Shown here in pieces: positions 13,887 to 28,126 of a stretch of 64,000 bases of DNA. A program made the translations under genes and the position numbers. The stretch covers positions 3,447,887-3,511,886 of the forward strand of contig NW_027476093.1 of the NCBI RefSeq assembly GCF_051020955.1, in the 5' to 3' direction. The notes beneath the pieces are model-generated. The model was not told the DNA's origin. It ran no database searches and was given only the letters and a program-made list of their open reading frames with translations. The stretch is from Megalopta genalis. Lineage: Eukaryota > Arthropoda > Insecta > Hymenoptera > Halictidae. Position 1 is the first letter of the stretch; each line of letters begins with the position of its first letter.

Positions 13887-14860
13887 ACAAACAACAAACA
13901 ACAAACAACAAACAACAAACAACGAAGAACAAACAACGAAGAACAAACAACAAACAACAAACAACAAACAACAAACAACAAACAACAAACAACAAACAAC
14001 AAACAACAAACAACAAACAACAAACAACAAACAACAAACAACAAACAACAAACAACAAACAACAAACAACAAACAACAAACAACAAACAACAAACAACAA
14101 ACAACAAACAACAAACAACAAACAACAAACAACAAACAACAAACAAACAACAACAAACAACAAACAACAAACAACAAACAACAAACAACAAACAACAAAC
14201 AACAAACAACAAACAACAAACAACAAACAACAAACAACAAACAACAAACAACAAACAACAAACAACAAACAACAAACAACAAACAACAAACAACAAACAA
14301 CAAACAACAAACAACAAACAACAAACAACAAACAACAAACAACAAACAACAAACAACAAACAACAAACAACAAACAACAAACAACAAACAACAAACAACA
14401 AACAACAAACAACAAACAACAAACAACAAACAACAAACAACAAACAACAAACAACAAACAACAAACAACAAACAACAAACAACAAACAACAAACAACAAA
14501 CAACAAACAACAAACAACAAACAACAAACAACAAACAACAAACAACAAACAACAAACAACAAACAACAAACAACAAACAACAAACAACAAACAACAAACA
14601 ACAAACAACAAACAACAAACAACAAACAACAAACAACAAACAACAAACAACAAACAACAAACAACAAACAACAAACAACAAACAACAAACAACAAACAAC
14701 AAACAACAAACAACAAACAACAAACAACAAACAACAAACAACAAACAACAAACAACAAACAACAAACAACAAACAACAAACAACAAACAACAAACAACAA
14801 ACAACAAACAACAAACAACAAACAACAAACAACAAACAACAAACAACAAACAACAAACAA
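13887..14860. repeat. CAAACAA block with one phase slip
   Basis: A monomers after two E monomers at 13,923 and 13,937. Near 14,144 a CAAACAAACAACAAC junction shifts the register once. It is otherwise homogeneous. Confidence 0.88.
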
Positions 14861-15248
14861 CGAAGAACAAACAACGAAGAACAAACAACAAACAACGAAG
14901 AACAAACAACAAACAACGAAGAACAAACAACAAACAACGAAGAACAAACAACAAACAACGAAGAACAAACAACAAACAACGAAGAACAAACAACAAACAA
15001 CGAAGAACAAACAACAAACAACGAAGAACAAACAACAAACAACGAAGAACAAACAAGAAACAACGAAGAACAAACAACAAACAACGAAGAACAAACAACA
15101 AACAACAAACAACGAAGAACAAACAACAAACAACAAACAACGAAGAACAAACAACAAACAACGAAGAACAAACAACGAAGAACAAACAACAAACAACAAA
15201 CAACAAACAACAAACAACAAACAACGAAGAACAAACAACGAAGAACAA
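14861..15248. repeat. E-rich block, first of two in supra-repeat 4
   Basis: 21-bp E-A-A words with a CAAGAAA marker near 15,056, then sparser E. As in supra-repeat 1, the E-rich segment occurs twice with an A block between. Confidence 0.86.
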
Positions 15249-15973
15249 ACAACAAACAACAAACAACAAACAACAAACAACAAACAACAAACAACAAACA
15301 ACAAACAACAAACAACAAACAACAAACAACAAACAACAAACAACAAACAACAAACAACAAACAACAAACAACAAACAACAAACAACAAACAACAAACAAC
15401 AAACAACAAACAACAAACAACAAACAACAAACAACAAACAACAAACAACAAACAACAAACAACAAACAACAAACAACAAACAACAAACAACAAACAACAA
15501 ACAACAAACAACAAACAACAAACAACAAACAACAAACAACAAACAACAAACAACAAACAACAAACAACAAACAACAAACAACAAACAACAAACAACAAAC
15601 AACAAACAACAAACAACAAACAACAAACAACAAACAACAAACAACAAACAACAAACAACAAACAACAAACAACAAACAACAAACAACAAACAACAAACAA
15701 CAAACAACAAACAACAAACAACAAACAACAAACAACAAACAACAAACAACAAACAACAAACAACAAACAACAAACAACAAACAACAAACAACAAACAACA
15801 AACAACAAACAACAAACAACAAACAACAAACAACAAACAACAAACAACAAACAACAAACAACAAACAACAAACAACAAACAACAAACAACAAACAACAAA
15901 CAACAAACAACAAACAACAAACAACAAACAACAAACAACAAACAACAAACAACAAACAACAAACAACAAACAA
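15249..15973. repeat. CAAACAA block, about 103 monomers
   Basis: Homogeneous A monomers between the two E-rich blocks of supra-repeat 4. Confidence 0.89.
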
Positions 15974-17464
15974 CGAAGAACAAACAACGAAGAACAAACA
16001 ACAAACAACGAAGAACAAACAACAAACAACGAAGAACAAACAACAAACAACGAAGAACAAACAACAAACAACGAAGAACAAACAACAAACAACGAAGAAC
16101 AAACAACAAACAACGAAGAACAAACAACAAACAACGAAGAACAAACAACAAACAACGAAGAACAAACAAGAAACAACGAAGAACAAACAACAAACAACGA
16201 AGAACAAACAACAAACAACAAACAACGAAGAACAAACAACAAACAACAAACAACGAAGAACAAACAACAAACAACGAAGAACATACAACAAACAACAAAC
16301 AACAAACAACAAACAACGAAGAACAAACAACGAAGAACAAACAACAAACAACGAAGAACAAACAACAAACAACGAAGAACAAACAACAAACAACGAAGAA
16401 CAAACAACAAACAACGAAGAACAAACAACAAACAACGAAGAACAAACAACAAACAACGAAGAACAAACAACAAACAACGAAGAACAAACAACAAACAACG
16501 AAGAACAAACAACAAACAACGAAGAACAAACAAGAAACAACGAAGAACAAACAACAAACAACGAAGAACAAACAACAAACAACGAAGAACAAACAACAAA
16601 CAACGAAGAACAAACAACAAACAACGAAGAACAAACAACAAACAACGAAGAACAAACAACAAACAACGAAGAACAAACAACAAACAACAAACAACGAAGA
16701 ACAAACAAAAAACAACAAACAACGAAGAACAAACAACAAACAACGAAGAACAAACAACAAACAACGAAGAACAAACAACAAACAACAAACAACGAAGAAC
16801 AAACAACAAACAACAAACAACGAAGAACAAACAACAAACAACAAACAACGAAGAACAAACAACAAACAACAAACAACGAAGAACAAACAACAAACAACAA
16901 ACAACGAAGAACAAACAACAAACAACAAACAACAAACAACAAAAAACGAAGAACAAACAACAAACAACGAAGAACAAACAACAAACAACAAACAACAAAG
17001 AACAAACAACAAACAACAAACAACAAACAACGAAGAACAAACAACAAACAACAAACAACGAAGAACAAACAACAAACAACAAACAACGAAGAACAAACAA
17101 CAAACAACAAACAACGAAGAACAAACAACAAACAACAAACAACGAAGAACAAACAACAAACAACAAACAACGAAGAACAAACAACAAACAACGAAGAACA
17201 AACAACAAACAACGAAGAACAAACAACAAAAAACGAAGAACAAACAACAAAAAACGAAGAACAAACACCAAACAACGAAGAACAAACAACAAACAACGAT
17301 GAGCAAACAACAAACAACGAAGAACAAACAACAAACAACGAAGAACAAACAACAAACAACGAAGAACAAACAACAAACAACGAAGAACAAACAACAAACA
17401 ACGAAGAACAAACAACAAACAACGAAGAACAAACAACAAACAACGAAGAACAAACAACAAACAA
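15974..17464. repeat. E-rich higher-order block, second copy in supra-repeat 4
   Basis: 21-bp and 28-bp words with CATACAA near 16,281, CAAAAAA near 16,706, CACCAAA at 17,266 and an ATG at 17,299, 33 bp later. Here the ATG monomer is followed by GAGCAAA instead of GAACAAA, a private substitution. Confidence 0.87.
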
Positions 17465-17756
17465 CGAAGAACAAACAACGAAGAACAAACAACGAAGAAC
17501 AAACAACGAAGAACAAACAACGAAGAACAAACAACGAAGAACAAACAACGAAGAACAAACAACGAAGAACAAACAACGAAGAACAAACAACGAAGAACAA
17601 ACAACGAAGAACAAACAACGAAGAACAAACAACGAAGAACAAACAACGAAGAACAAACAACGAAGAACAAACAACGAAGAACAAACAACGAAGAACAAAC
17701 AACGAAGAACAAACAACGAAGAACAAACAACGAAGAACAAACAACGAAGAACGAAG
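17465..17756. repeat. 14-bp E-A dimer block
   Basis: About 20 copies of strict alternation, in the usual position before the G block. Confidence 0.9.
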
Positions 17757-17961
17757 AACAAACAACGAAGAACAAACAACAAACAACGAAGAACGAAGAA
17801 CGAAGAACGAAGAACGAACAACGAACAACGAACAACGAACAACGAACAACGAACAACGAACAACGAACAACGAACAACGAACAACGAACAACGAACAACG
17901 AACAACGAACAACGAACAACGAACAACGAACAACGAACAACGAACAACGAACAACGAACCA
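17757..17961. repeat. CGAACAA block
   Basis: E leader with four consecutive E near 17,790, then G monomers and the CCACAAGC junction at about 17,959. It lacks the internal CCACGAA variant of the longer G blocks. Confidence 0.88.
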
Positions 17962-18320
17962 CAAGCAACAAGCAACAAGCAACGAACAACGAACAACGAA
18001 CAACGAACAACGAACAACAAGCAACAAGCAACAAGCAACAAGCAACAAGCAACAAGCAACAAGCAACAAGCAACAAGCAACAAGCAACAACCAACAAGCA
18101 ACAAGCAACAAGCAACAAGCAACAAGCAACAAGCAACAAGCAACAAGCAACAAGCAACAAGCAACAAGCAACAAGCAACAAGCAACAAGCAACAAGCAAC
18201 AAGCAACAAGCAACTAGCAACAAGCAACAAGCAACAAGCAACAAGCAACAAGCAACAAGCAACAAGCAACTAGCAACAAGCAACAAGCAACAAGCAACAA
18301 GCAACAAGCAACAAGCAACA
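17962..18320. repeat. CAAGCAA block
   Basis: S monomers, an early G run, one CAACCAA variant near 18,089, and a pair of CTAGCAA variants at about 18,213 and 18,269 (56 bp apart, as in supra-repeat 2). Confidence 0.88.
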
Positions 18321-18534
18321 AACAACAAACAACGAACAACGAACAACGAACAACGAACAACGAACAACGAACAACGAACAACGAACAACCAACAACGAAC
18401 AACAAACAACGAACAACGAACAACAAACAACGAACAACGAACAACGAACAACAAACAACTAACAACGAACAACGAACAACGAACAACCAACAACAAACAA
18501 CAAACAACAAACAACGAAGAACAAACAACGAAGA
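18321..18534. repeat. Supra-repeat tail
   Basis: CCAACAA at 18,389 and CTAACAA at 18,459 (70 bp), P near 18,485, then two E monomers. It ends supra-repeat 4. Confidence 0.87.
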
Positions 18535-19949
18535 ACAAACAACAAACAACAAACAACAAACAACAAACAACAAACAACAAACAACAAACAACAAACAACA
18601 AACAACAAACAACAAACAACAAACAACAAACAACAAACAACAAACAACAAACAACAAACAACAAACAACAAACAACAAACAACAAACAACAAACAACAAA
18701 CAACAAACAACAAACAACAAACAACAAACAACAAACAACAAACAACAAACAACAAACAACAAACAACAAACAACAAACAACAAACAACAAACAACAAACA
18801 ACAAACAACAAACAACAAACAACAAACAACAAACAACAAACAACAAACAACAAACAACAAACAACAAACAACAAACAACAAACAACAAACAACAAACAAC
18901 AAACAACAAACAACAAACAACAAACAACAAACAACAAACAACAAACAACAAACAACAAACAACAAACAACAAACAACAAACAACAAACAACAAACAACAA
19001 ACAACAAACAACAAACAACAAACAACAAACAACAAACAACAAACAACAAACAACAAACAACAAACAACAAACAACAAACAACAAACAACAAACAACAAAC
19101 AACAAACAACAAACAACAAACAACAAACAACAAACAACAAACAACAAACAACAAACAACAAACAACAAACAACAAACAACAAACAACAAACAACAAACAA
19201 CAAACAACAAACAACAAACAACAAACAACAAACAACAAACAACAAACAACAAACAACAAACAACAAACAACAAACAACAAACAACAAACAACAAACAACA
19301 AACAACAAACAACAAACAACAAACAACAAACAACAAACAACAAACAACAAACAACAAACAACAAACAACAAACAACAAACAACAAACAACAAACAACAAA
19401 CAACAAACAACAAACAACAAACAACAAACAACAAACAACAAACAACAAACAACAAACAACAAACAACAAACAACAAACAACAAACAACAAACAACAAACA
19501 ACAAACAACAAACAACAAACAACAAACAACAAACAACAAACAACAAACAACAAACAACAAACAACAAACAACAAACAACAAACAACAAACAACAAACAAC
19601 AAACAACAAACAACAAACAACAAACAACAAACAACAAACAACAAACAACAAACAACAAACAACAAACAACAAACAACAAACAACAAACAACAAACAACAA
19701 ACAACAAACAACAAACAACAAACAACAAACAACAAACAACAAACAACAAACAACAAACAACAAACAACAAACAACAAACAACAAACAACAAACAACAAAC
19801 AACAAACAACAAACAACAAACAACAAACAACAAACAACAAACAACAAACAACAAACAACAAACAACAAACAACAAACAACAAACAACAAACAACAAACAA
19901 CAAACAACAAACAACAAACAACAAACAACAAACAACAAACAACAAACAA
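18535..19949. repeat. Homogeneous CAAACAA block, about 202 monomers
   Basis: A monomers with no variant noticed. It is the A block of supra-repeat 5. Confidence 0.9.
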
Positions 19950-21222
19950 CGAAGAACAAACAACAAACAACAAACAACAAACAACAAACAACGAAGAACA
20001 AACAACAAACAACGAAGAACAAACAACAAACAACGAAGAACAAACAACAAACAACGAAGAACAAACAACAAACAACGAAGAACAAACAAGAAACAACGAA
20101 GAACAAACAACAAACAACGAAGAACAAACAACAAACAACAAACAACGAAGAACAAACAACAAACAACAAACAACGAAGAACAAACAACAAACAACGAAGA
20201 ACATACAACAAACAACAAACAACAAACAACAAACAACGAAGAACAAACAACGAAGAACAAACAACAAACAACGAAGAACAAACAACAAACAACGAAGAAC
20301 AAACAACAAACAACGAAGAACAAACAACAAACAACGAAGAACAAACAACAAACAACGAAGAACAAACAACAAACAACGAAGAACAAACAACAAACAACGA
20401 AGAACAAACAACAAACAACGAAGAACAAACAACAAACAACGAAGAACAAACAACAAACAACGAAGAACAAACAACAAACAACGAAGAACAAACAAGAAAC
20501 AACGAAGAACAAACAACAAACAACGAAGAACAAACAACAAACAACGAAGAACAAACAACAAACAACGAAGAACAAACAACAAACAACGAAGAACAAACAA
20601 CAAACAACGAAGAACAAACAACAAACAACAAACAACGAAGAACAAACAAAAAACAACAAACAACGAAGAACAAACAACAAACAACGAAGAACAAACAACA
20701 AACAACGAAGAACAAACAACAAACAACAAACAACGAAGAACAAACAACAAACAACAAACAACGAAGAACAAACAACAAACAACAAACAACGAAGAACAAA
20801 CAACAAACAACAAACAACGAAGAACAAACAACAAACAACAAACAACGAAGAACAAACAACAAACAACAAACAACAAACAACAAAAAACGAAGAACAAACA
20901 ACAAACAACGAAGAACAAACAACAAACAACAAACAACAAAGAACAAACAACAAACAACAAACAACAAACAACAAACAACGAAGAACAAACAACAAACAAC
21001 AAACAACGAAGAACAAACAACAAACAACAAACAACGAAGAACAAACAACAAACAACAAACAACGAAGAACAAACAACAAACAACAAACAACGAAGAACAA
21101 ACAACAAACAACAAACAACGAAGAACAAACAACAAACAACGAAGAACAAACAACAAACAACGAAGAACAAACAACAAAAAACGAAGAACAAACAACAAAA
21201 AACGAAGAACAAACACCAAACA
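19950..21222. repeat. E-rich higher-order block
   Basis: 21-bp and 28-bp words with CAAGAAA near 20,092, CATACAA near 20,203, CAAAAAA near 20,648 and CACCAAA at 21,214. The ATG monomer is missing, as in supra-repeat 3. Confidence 0.87.
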
Positions 21223-21692
21223 ACGAAGAACAAACAACGAAGAACAAACAACGAAGAACAAACAACGAAGAACAAACAACGAAGAACAAACAACGAAGAA
21301 CAAACAACGAAGAACAAACAACAAGCAACAAACAACGAAGAACAAACAACGAAGAACAAACAACGAAGAACGAAGAACAAACAACGAAGAACAAACAACA
21401 AACAACGAAGAACGAAGAACGAAGAACGAACAACGAACAACGAACAACGAACAACGAACAACGAACAACGAACAACGAACAACGAACAACGAACAACGAA
21501 CAACGAACAACGAACAACGAACCACGAACAACGAACAACGAACAACGAACAACGAACAACGAACAACGAACAACGAACAACGAACAACGAACAACGAACA
21601 TCGAACAACGAACAACGAACAACGAACAACGAACAACGAACAACGAACAACGAACAACGAACAACGAACAACGAACAACGAACAACGAACCA
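21223..21692. repeat. E-A dimers followed by CGAACAA block
   Basis: A short E-A run with an embedded S near 21,322, an E leader, then G monomers from about 21,425. CCACGAA (near 21,522) and CATCGAA (near 21,600) variants match supra-repeat 3. It ends in CCACAAGC. Confidence 0.87.
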
Positions 21693-22049
21693 CAAGCAAC
21701 AAGCAACAAGCAACGAACAACGAACAACGAACAACGAACAACAAGCAACAAGCAACAAGCAACAAGCAACAAGCAACAAGCAACAAGCAACAAGCAACAA
21801 GCAACAAGCAACAAGCAACAAACAACAAGCAACAAGCAACAAGCAACAAGCAACAAGCAACAAGCAACAAGCAACAAGCAACAAGCAACAAGCAACAAGC
21901 AACAAGCAACAAGCAACAAGCAACAAGCAACAAGCAACAAGCAACAAGCAACTAGCAACTAGCAACAAGCAACAAGCAACAAGCAACAAGCAACAAGCAA
22001 CAAACAACGAACAACGAACAACGAACAACAAACAACAAACAACGAACAA
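21693..22049. repeat. CAAGCAA block and degenerate tail
   Basis: S monomers with two CTAGCAA variants only 7 bp apart (about 21,951 and 21,958), then a short G/A tail. The P and CTAACAA markers of other tails are absent, so supra-repeat 5 has an altered 3' end where the left domain stops. Confidence 0.86.
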
Positions 22050-25000
22050 CAAACAACAAACAACAAACAACAAACAACAAACAACAAACAACAAACAACA
22101 AACAACAAACAACAAACAACAAACAACAAACAACAAACAACAAACAACAAACAACAAACAACAAACAACAAACAACAAACAACAAACAACAAACAACAAA
22201 CAACAAACAACAAACAACAAACAACAAACAACAAACAACAAACAACAAACAACAAACAACAAACAACAAACAACAAACAACAAACAACAAACAACAAACA
22301 ACAAACAACAAACAACAAACAACAAACAACAAACAACAAACAACAAACAACAAACAACAAACAACAAACAACAAACAACAAACAACAAACAACAAACAAC
22401 AAACAACAAACAACAAACAACAAACAACAAACAACAAACAACAAACAACAAACAACAAACAACAAACAACAAACAACAAACAACAAACAACAAACAACAA
22501 ACAACAAACAACAAACAACAAACAACAAACAACAAACAACAAACAACAAACAACAAACAACAAACAACAAACAACAAACAACAAACAACAAACAACAAAC
22601 AACAAACAACAAACAACAAACAACAAACAACAAACAACAAACAACAAACAACAAACAACAAACAACAAACAACAAACAACAAACAACAAACAACAAACAA
22701 CAAACAACAAACAACAAACAACAAACAACAAACAACAAACAACAAACAACAAACAACAAACAACAAACAACAAACAACAAACAACAAACAACAAACAACA
22801 AACAACAAACAACAAACAACAAACAACAAACAACAAACAACAAACAACAAACAACAAACAACAAACAACAAACAACAAACAACAAACAACAAACAACAAA
22901 CAACAAACAACAAACAACAAACAACAAACAACAAACAACAAACAACAAACAACAAACAACAAACAACAAACAACAAACAACAAACAACAAACAACAAACA
23001 ACAAACAACAAACAACAAACAACAAACAACAAACAACAAACAACAAACAACAAACAACAAACAACAAACAACAAACAACAAACAACAAACAACAAACAAC
23101 AAACAACAAACAACAAACAACAAACAACAAACAACAAACAACAAACAACAAACAACAAACAACAAACAACAAACAACAAACAACAAACAACAAACAACAA
23201 ACAACAAACAACAAACAACAAACAACAAACAACAAACAACAAACAACAAACAACAAACAACAAACAACAAACAACAAACAACAAACAACAAACAACAAAC
23301 AACAAACAACAAACAACAAACAACAAACAACAAACAACAAACAACAAACAACAAACAACAAACAACAAACAACAAACAACAAACAACAAACAACAAACAA
23401 CAAACAACAAACAACAAACAACAAACAACAAACAACAAACAACAAACAACAAACAACAAACAACAAACAACAAACAACAAACAACAAACAACAAACAACA
23501 AACAACAAACAACAAACAACAAACAACAAACAACAAACAACAAACAACAAACAACAAACAACAAACAACAAACAACAAACAACAAACAACAAACAACAAA
23601 CAACAAACAACAAACAACAAACAACAAACAACAAACAACAAACAACAAACAACAAACAACAAACAACAAACAACAAACAACAAACAACAAACAACAAACA
23701 ACAAACAACAAACAACAAACAACAAACAACAAACAACAAACAACAAACAACAAACAACAAACAACAAACAACAAACAACAAACAACAAACAACAAACAAC
23801 AAACAACAAACAACAAACAACAAACAACAAACAACAAACAACAAACAACAAACAACAAACAACAAACAACAAACAACAAACAACAAACAACAAACAACAA
23901 ACAACAAACAACAAACAACAAACAACAAACAACAAACAACAAACAACAAACAACAAACAACAAACAACAAACAACAAACAACAAACAACAAACAACAAAC
24001 AACAAACAACAAACAACAAACAACAAACAACAAACAACAAACAACAAACAACAAACAACAAACAACAAACAACAAACAACAAACAACAAACAACAAACAA
24101 CAAACAACAAACAACAAACAACAAACAACAAACAACAAACAACAAACAACAAACAACAAACAACAAACAACAAACAACAAACAACAAACAACAAACAACA
24201 AACAACAAACAACAAACAACAAACAACAAACAACAAACAACAAACAACAAACAACAAACAACAAACAACAAACAACAAACAACAAACAACAAACAACAAA
24301 CAACAAACAACAAACAACAAACAACAAACAACAAACAACAAACAACAAACAACAAACAACAAACAACAAACAACAAACAACAAACAACAAACAACAAACA
24401 ACAAACAACAAACAACAAACAACAAACAACAAACAACAAACAACAAACAACAAACAACAAACAACAAACAACAAACAACAAACAACAAACAACAAACAAC
24501 AAACAACAAACAACAAACAACAAACAACAAACAACAAACAACAAACAACAAACAACAAACAACAAACAACAAACAACAAACAACAAACAACAAACAACAA
24601 ACAACAAACAACAAACAACAAACAACAAACAACAAACAACAAACAACAAACAACAAACAACAAACAACAAACAACAAACAACAAACAACAAACAACAAAC
24701 AACAAACAACAAACAACAAACAACAAACAACAAACAACAAACAACAAACAACAAACAACAAACAACAAACAACAAACAACAAACAACAAACAACAAACAA
24801 CAAACAACAAACAACAAACAACAAACAACAAACAACAAACAACAAACAACAAACAACAAACAACAAACAACAAACAACAAACAACAAACAACAAACAACA
24901 AACAACAAACAACAAACAACAAACAACAAACAACAAACAACAAACAACAAACAACAAACAACAAACAACAAACAACAAACAACAAACAACAAACAACAAA

Positions 25001-25388
25001 CAACAAACAACAAACAACAAACAACAAACAACAAACAACAAACAACAAACAACAAACAACAAACAACAAACAACAAACAACAAACAACAAACAACAAACA
25101 ACAAACAACAAACAACAAACAACAAACAACAAACAACAAACAACAAACAACAAACAACAAACAACAAACAACAAACAACAAACAACAAACAACAAACAAC
25201 AAACAACAAACAACAAACAACAAACAACAAACAACAAACAACAAACAACAAACAACAAACAACAAACAACAAACAACAAACAACAAACAACAAACAACAA
25301 ACAACAAACAACAAACAACAAACAACAAACAACAAACAACAAACAACAAACAACAAACAACAAACAACAAACAACAAACAACAAACAA
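22050..25388. repeat. Longest homogeneous CAAACAA block, about 477 monomers
   Basis: About 3.34 kb of A monomers in a single register with no substitution or indel noticed. It separates the left domain of ordered supra-repeats from the mosaic that follows. Confidence 0.9.
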
Positions 25389-25465
25389 CCAACAACCAAC
25401 AACCAACAACCAACAACCAACAACGAACAACCAACAACGAACAACGAACAACGAACAACGAACAA
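25389..25465. repeat. CCAACAA/CGAACAA island
   Basis: Five consecutive CCAACAA (25,389-25,423), then CGAACAA, CCAACAA, and four CGAACAA, inside an otherwise pure A field. It is the only tandem run of P monomers in the window; elsewhere P occurs singly or within 21-bp words. Confidence 0.9.
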
Positions 25466-25925
25466 CAAACAACAAACAACAAACAACAAACAACAAACAA
25501 CAAACAACAAACAACAAACAACAAACAACAAACAACAAACAACAAACAACAAACAACAAACAACAAACAACAAACAACAAACAACAAACAACAAACAACA
25601 AACAACAAACAACAAACAACAAACAACAAACAACAAACAACAAACAACAAACAACAAACAACAAACAACAAACAACAAACAACAAACAACAAACAACAAA
25701 CAACAAACAACAAACAACAAACAACAAACAACAAACAACAAACAACAAACAACAAACAACAAACAACAAACAACAAACAACAAACAACAAACAACAAACA
25801 ACAAACAACAAACAACAAACAACAAACAACAAACAACAAACAACAAACAACAAACAACAAACAACAAACAACAAACAACAAACAACAAACAACACACAAC
25901 AAACAACAAACAACAAACAACAAAA
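25466..25925. repeat. CAAACAA block
   Basis: A monomers with one CACACAA variant near 25,894. It ends with a 5-bp unit (CAAAA) directly abutting E monomers; the same abrupt junction occurs at 34,280. Confidence 0.88.
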
Positions 25926-26458
25926 CGAAGAACAAACAACGAAGAACAAACAACGAAGAACAAACAACGAAGAACAAACAACGAAGAACAAACAACGAAG
26001 AACAAACAACGAAGAACAAACAACGAAGAACAAACAACGAAGAACAAAAAACGAAGAACAAACAACGAAGAACAAACAACGAAGAACAAACAACGAAGAA
26101 CAAACAACGAAGAACAAACAACGAAGAACAAACAACAAACAACAAACAACAAACAACAAACAACAAACAACAAACAACGAAGAACAAACAACGAAGAACA
26201 AACAACGAAGAACAAACAACGAAGAACAAACAACGAAGAACAAACAACAAACAACGAAGAACAAACAACGAAGAACAAACAACAAACAACGAAGAACAAA
26301 CAACAAACAACGAAGAACAAACAACAAACAACAAGCAACGAAGAACAAACAACAAACAACGAAGAACAAACAACAAACAACAAGCAACGAAGAACAAACA
26401 ACAAACAACAAACAACGAAGAACAAACAACAAACAACGAAGAACAAACAACAAACAAC
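25926..26458. repeat. E-A dimers, short A spacer and mixed E/S words
   Basis: 14-bp words to about 26,128 with one CAAAAAA-type variant near 26,050, seven A monomers, more 14-bp words, then E-A-A words with single S monomers near 26,332 and 26,382. This is the first appearance of the right-domain cassette style. Confidence 0.84.
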
Positions 26459-26812
26459 GAACAACGAACAACGAACAACGAACAACGAACAACGAACAAC
26501 GAACAACGAACAACGAACAACGAACAACGAACAACGAACAACGAACAACGAACAACGAACAACGAACAACGAACAACGAACAACGAACAACGAACAACGA
26601 ACAACGAACAACGAACAACGAACAACGAACAACGAACAACGAACAACGAACAACGAACAACGAACAACGAACAACGAACAACGAACAACGAACAACGAAC
26701 AACGAACAAACGAACAACGAACAAACGAACAACGAACAAACGAACAACGAACAACGAACAACGAACAACGAACAACGAACAACGAACAACGAACAACGAA
26801 CAACGAACAACG
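26459..26812. repeat. CGAACAA block with three 15-bp words
   Basis: G monomers. At 26,704-26,748 the heptamer alternates with an octamer CGAACAAA, giving a 15-bp word three times. This is the first of roughly 21 such clusters; none was seen in the left domain. Confidence 0.88.
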
Positions 26813-27300
26813 AAGAACAAACAACGAAGAACAAACAACGAAGAACAAACAACGAAGAACGAACAACGAAGAACAAACAACGAAGAACAAACAACGAAGA
26901 ACAAACAACAAACAAGAAACAACGAAGAAAAAACAACAAACAACAAACAACGAAGAACAAAGAAAAAACAACAAACAACAAACAACGAAGAACAAACAAC
27001 AAACAACAAACAACGAAGAACAAACAACAAACAACGAAGAACAAACAACAAACAACGAAGAACAGACAACCAACAACGAAGAACAAACAACAAACAACGA
27101 AGAACAAACAACAAACAACGAAGAACAAACAACAAACAACGAAGAACAAACAACAAACAACGAAGAACAAACAACAAACAACAAGCAACAAGCAACAAGC
27201 AACGAAGAACAAACAACAAACAACAAGCAACGAAAAACAAACAACAAACAACAAACAACGAAGAACAAACAACAAACAACGGAGAACAAACAACAAACAA
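26813..27300. repeat. E cassette with CAAGAAA / GAAGAAAAAAC anchor
   Basis: E-A run, then an anchor at about 26,908-26,940 made of a CAAGAAA monomer and, right after it, an E monomer running into six A (GAAGAAAAAAC). E-A-A words follow, with CAGACAA near 27,063, and a short S run at 27,180-27,204. The anchor recurs about 17 times to the right. Confidence 0.86.
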
Positions 27301-27622
27301 CGAACAACGAACCACGAACAACGAACAACGAACAACGAACAACGAACAACGAACAACGAACAACGAACAACGAACAACGAACAACGAACAACGAACAACG
27401 AACAACGAACAACGAACAACGAACAACGAACAACGAACAACGAACAACGAACAACGAACAACGAACAACGAACAACGAACAACGAACAACGAACAACGAA
27501 CAACGAACAACGAACAACGAACAACGAACAACGAACAAACGAACAACGAACGAACAAACGAACAACGAACAACGAACAACGAACAAACGAACAACGAACA
27601 ACGAACAACGAACAACGAACAA
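27301..27622. repeat. CGAACAA block with irregular octamers
   Basis: G monomers with CCACGAA near 27,310. At about 27,533-27,596 octamers CGAACAAA are unevenly spaced and a CGAACGAACAAA form occurs, so this copy of the 15-bp cluster has been rearranged. Confidence 0.86.
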
Positions 27623-28126
27623 CGAAGAACAAACAACGAAGAACAAACAACGAAGAACAAACTACGAAGAACAAACAACGAAGAACAAACAACGAAGAAC
27701 AAACAACGAAGAACAAACAACGAAGAACAAACAACGAAGAACAAACAACGAAGTACAAACAACGAAGAACAAACAACGAAGAACAAACAACGAAGAACAA
27801 ACAACAAACAAGAAACAACGAAGAAAAAACAACAAACAACAAACAACGAAGAACAAACAACAAACAACAAACAACGAAGAACAAACAACAAACAACGAAG
27901 AACAAACAACAAAAAACGAAGAACAAACAACAAACAACAAACAACGAAGAACAAACAACAAACAACAAACAACGAAGAACAAACAACAAACAACAAACAA
28001 CGAAGAACAAACAACAAACAATAAACAACGAAGAACAAACAACAAACAACAAACAACGAAGAACAAACAACAAACAACGAAGAACAAACAACAAACAACG
28101 AAGAACAAACAACAAACAACGAAGAA
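27623..28126. repeat. E-A run, anchor and E-A-A/E-A-A-A words
   Basis: 14-bp words with isolated T variants at about 27,663 and 27,753, the anchor at 27,805-27,840, then 28-bp and 21-bp words including a CAATAAA-type variant near 28,020. Confidence 0.85.

Noticed and set aside
22050..25388. Hidden promoter, tRNA or small RNA in the long uniform blocks
   Set aside because: Without T on the + strand there can be no TATA-type box in that orientation, no hairpins and no cloverleaf. On the - strand the sequence is an unbroken G/T repeat.
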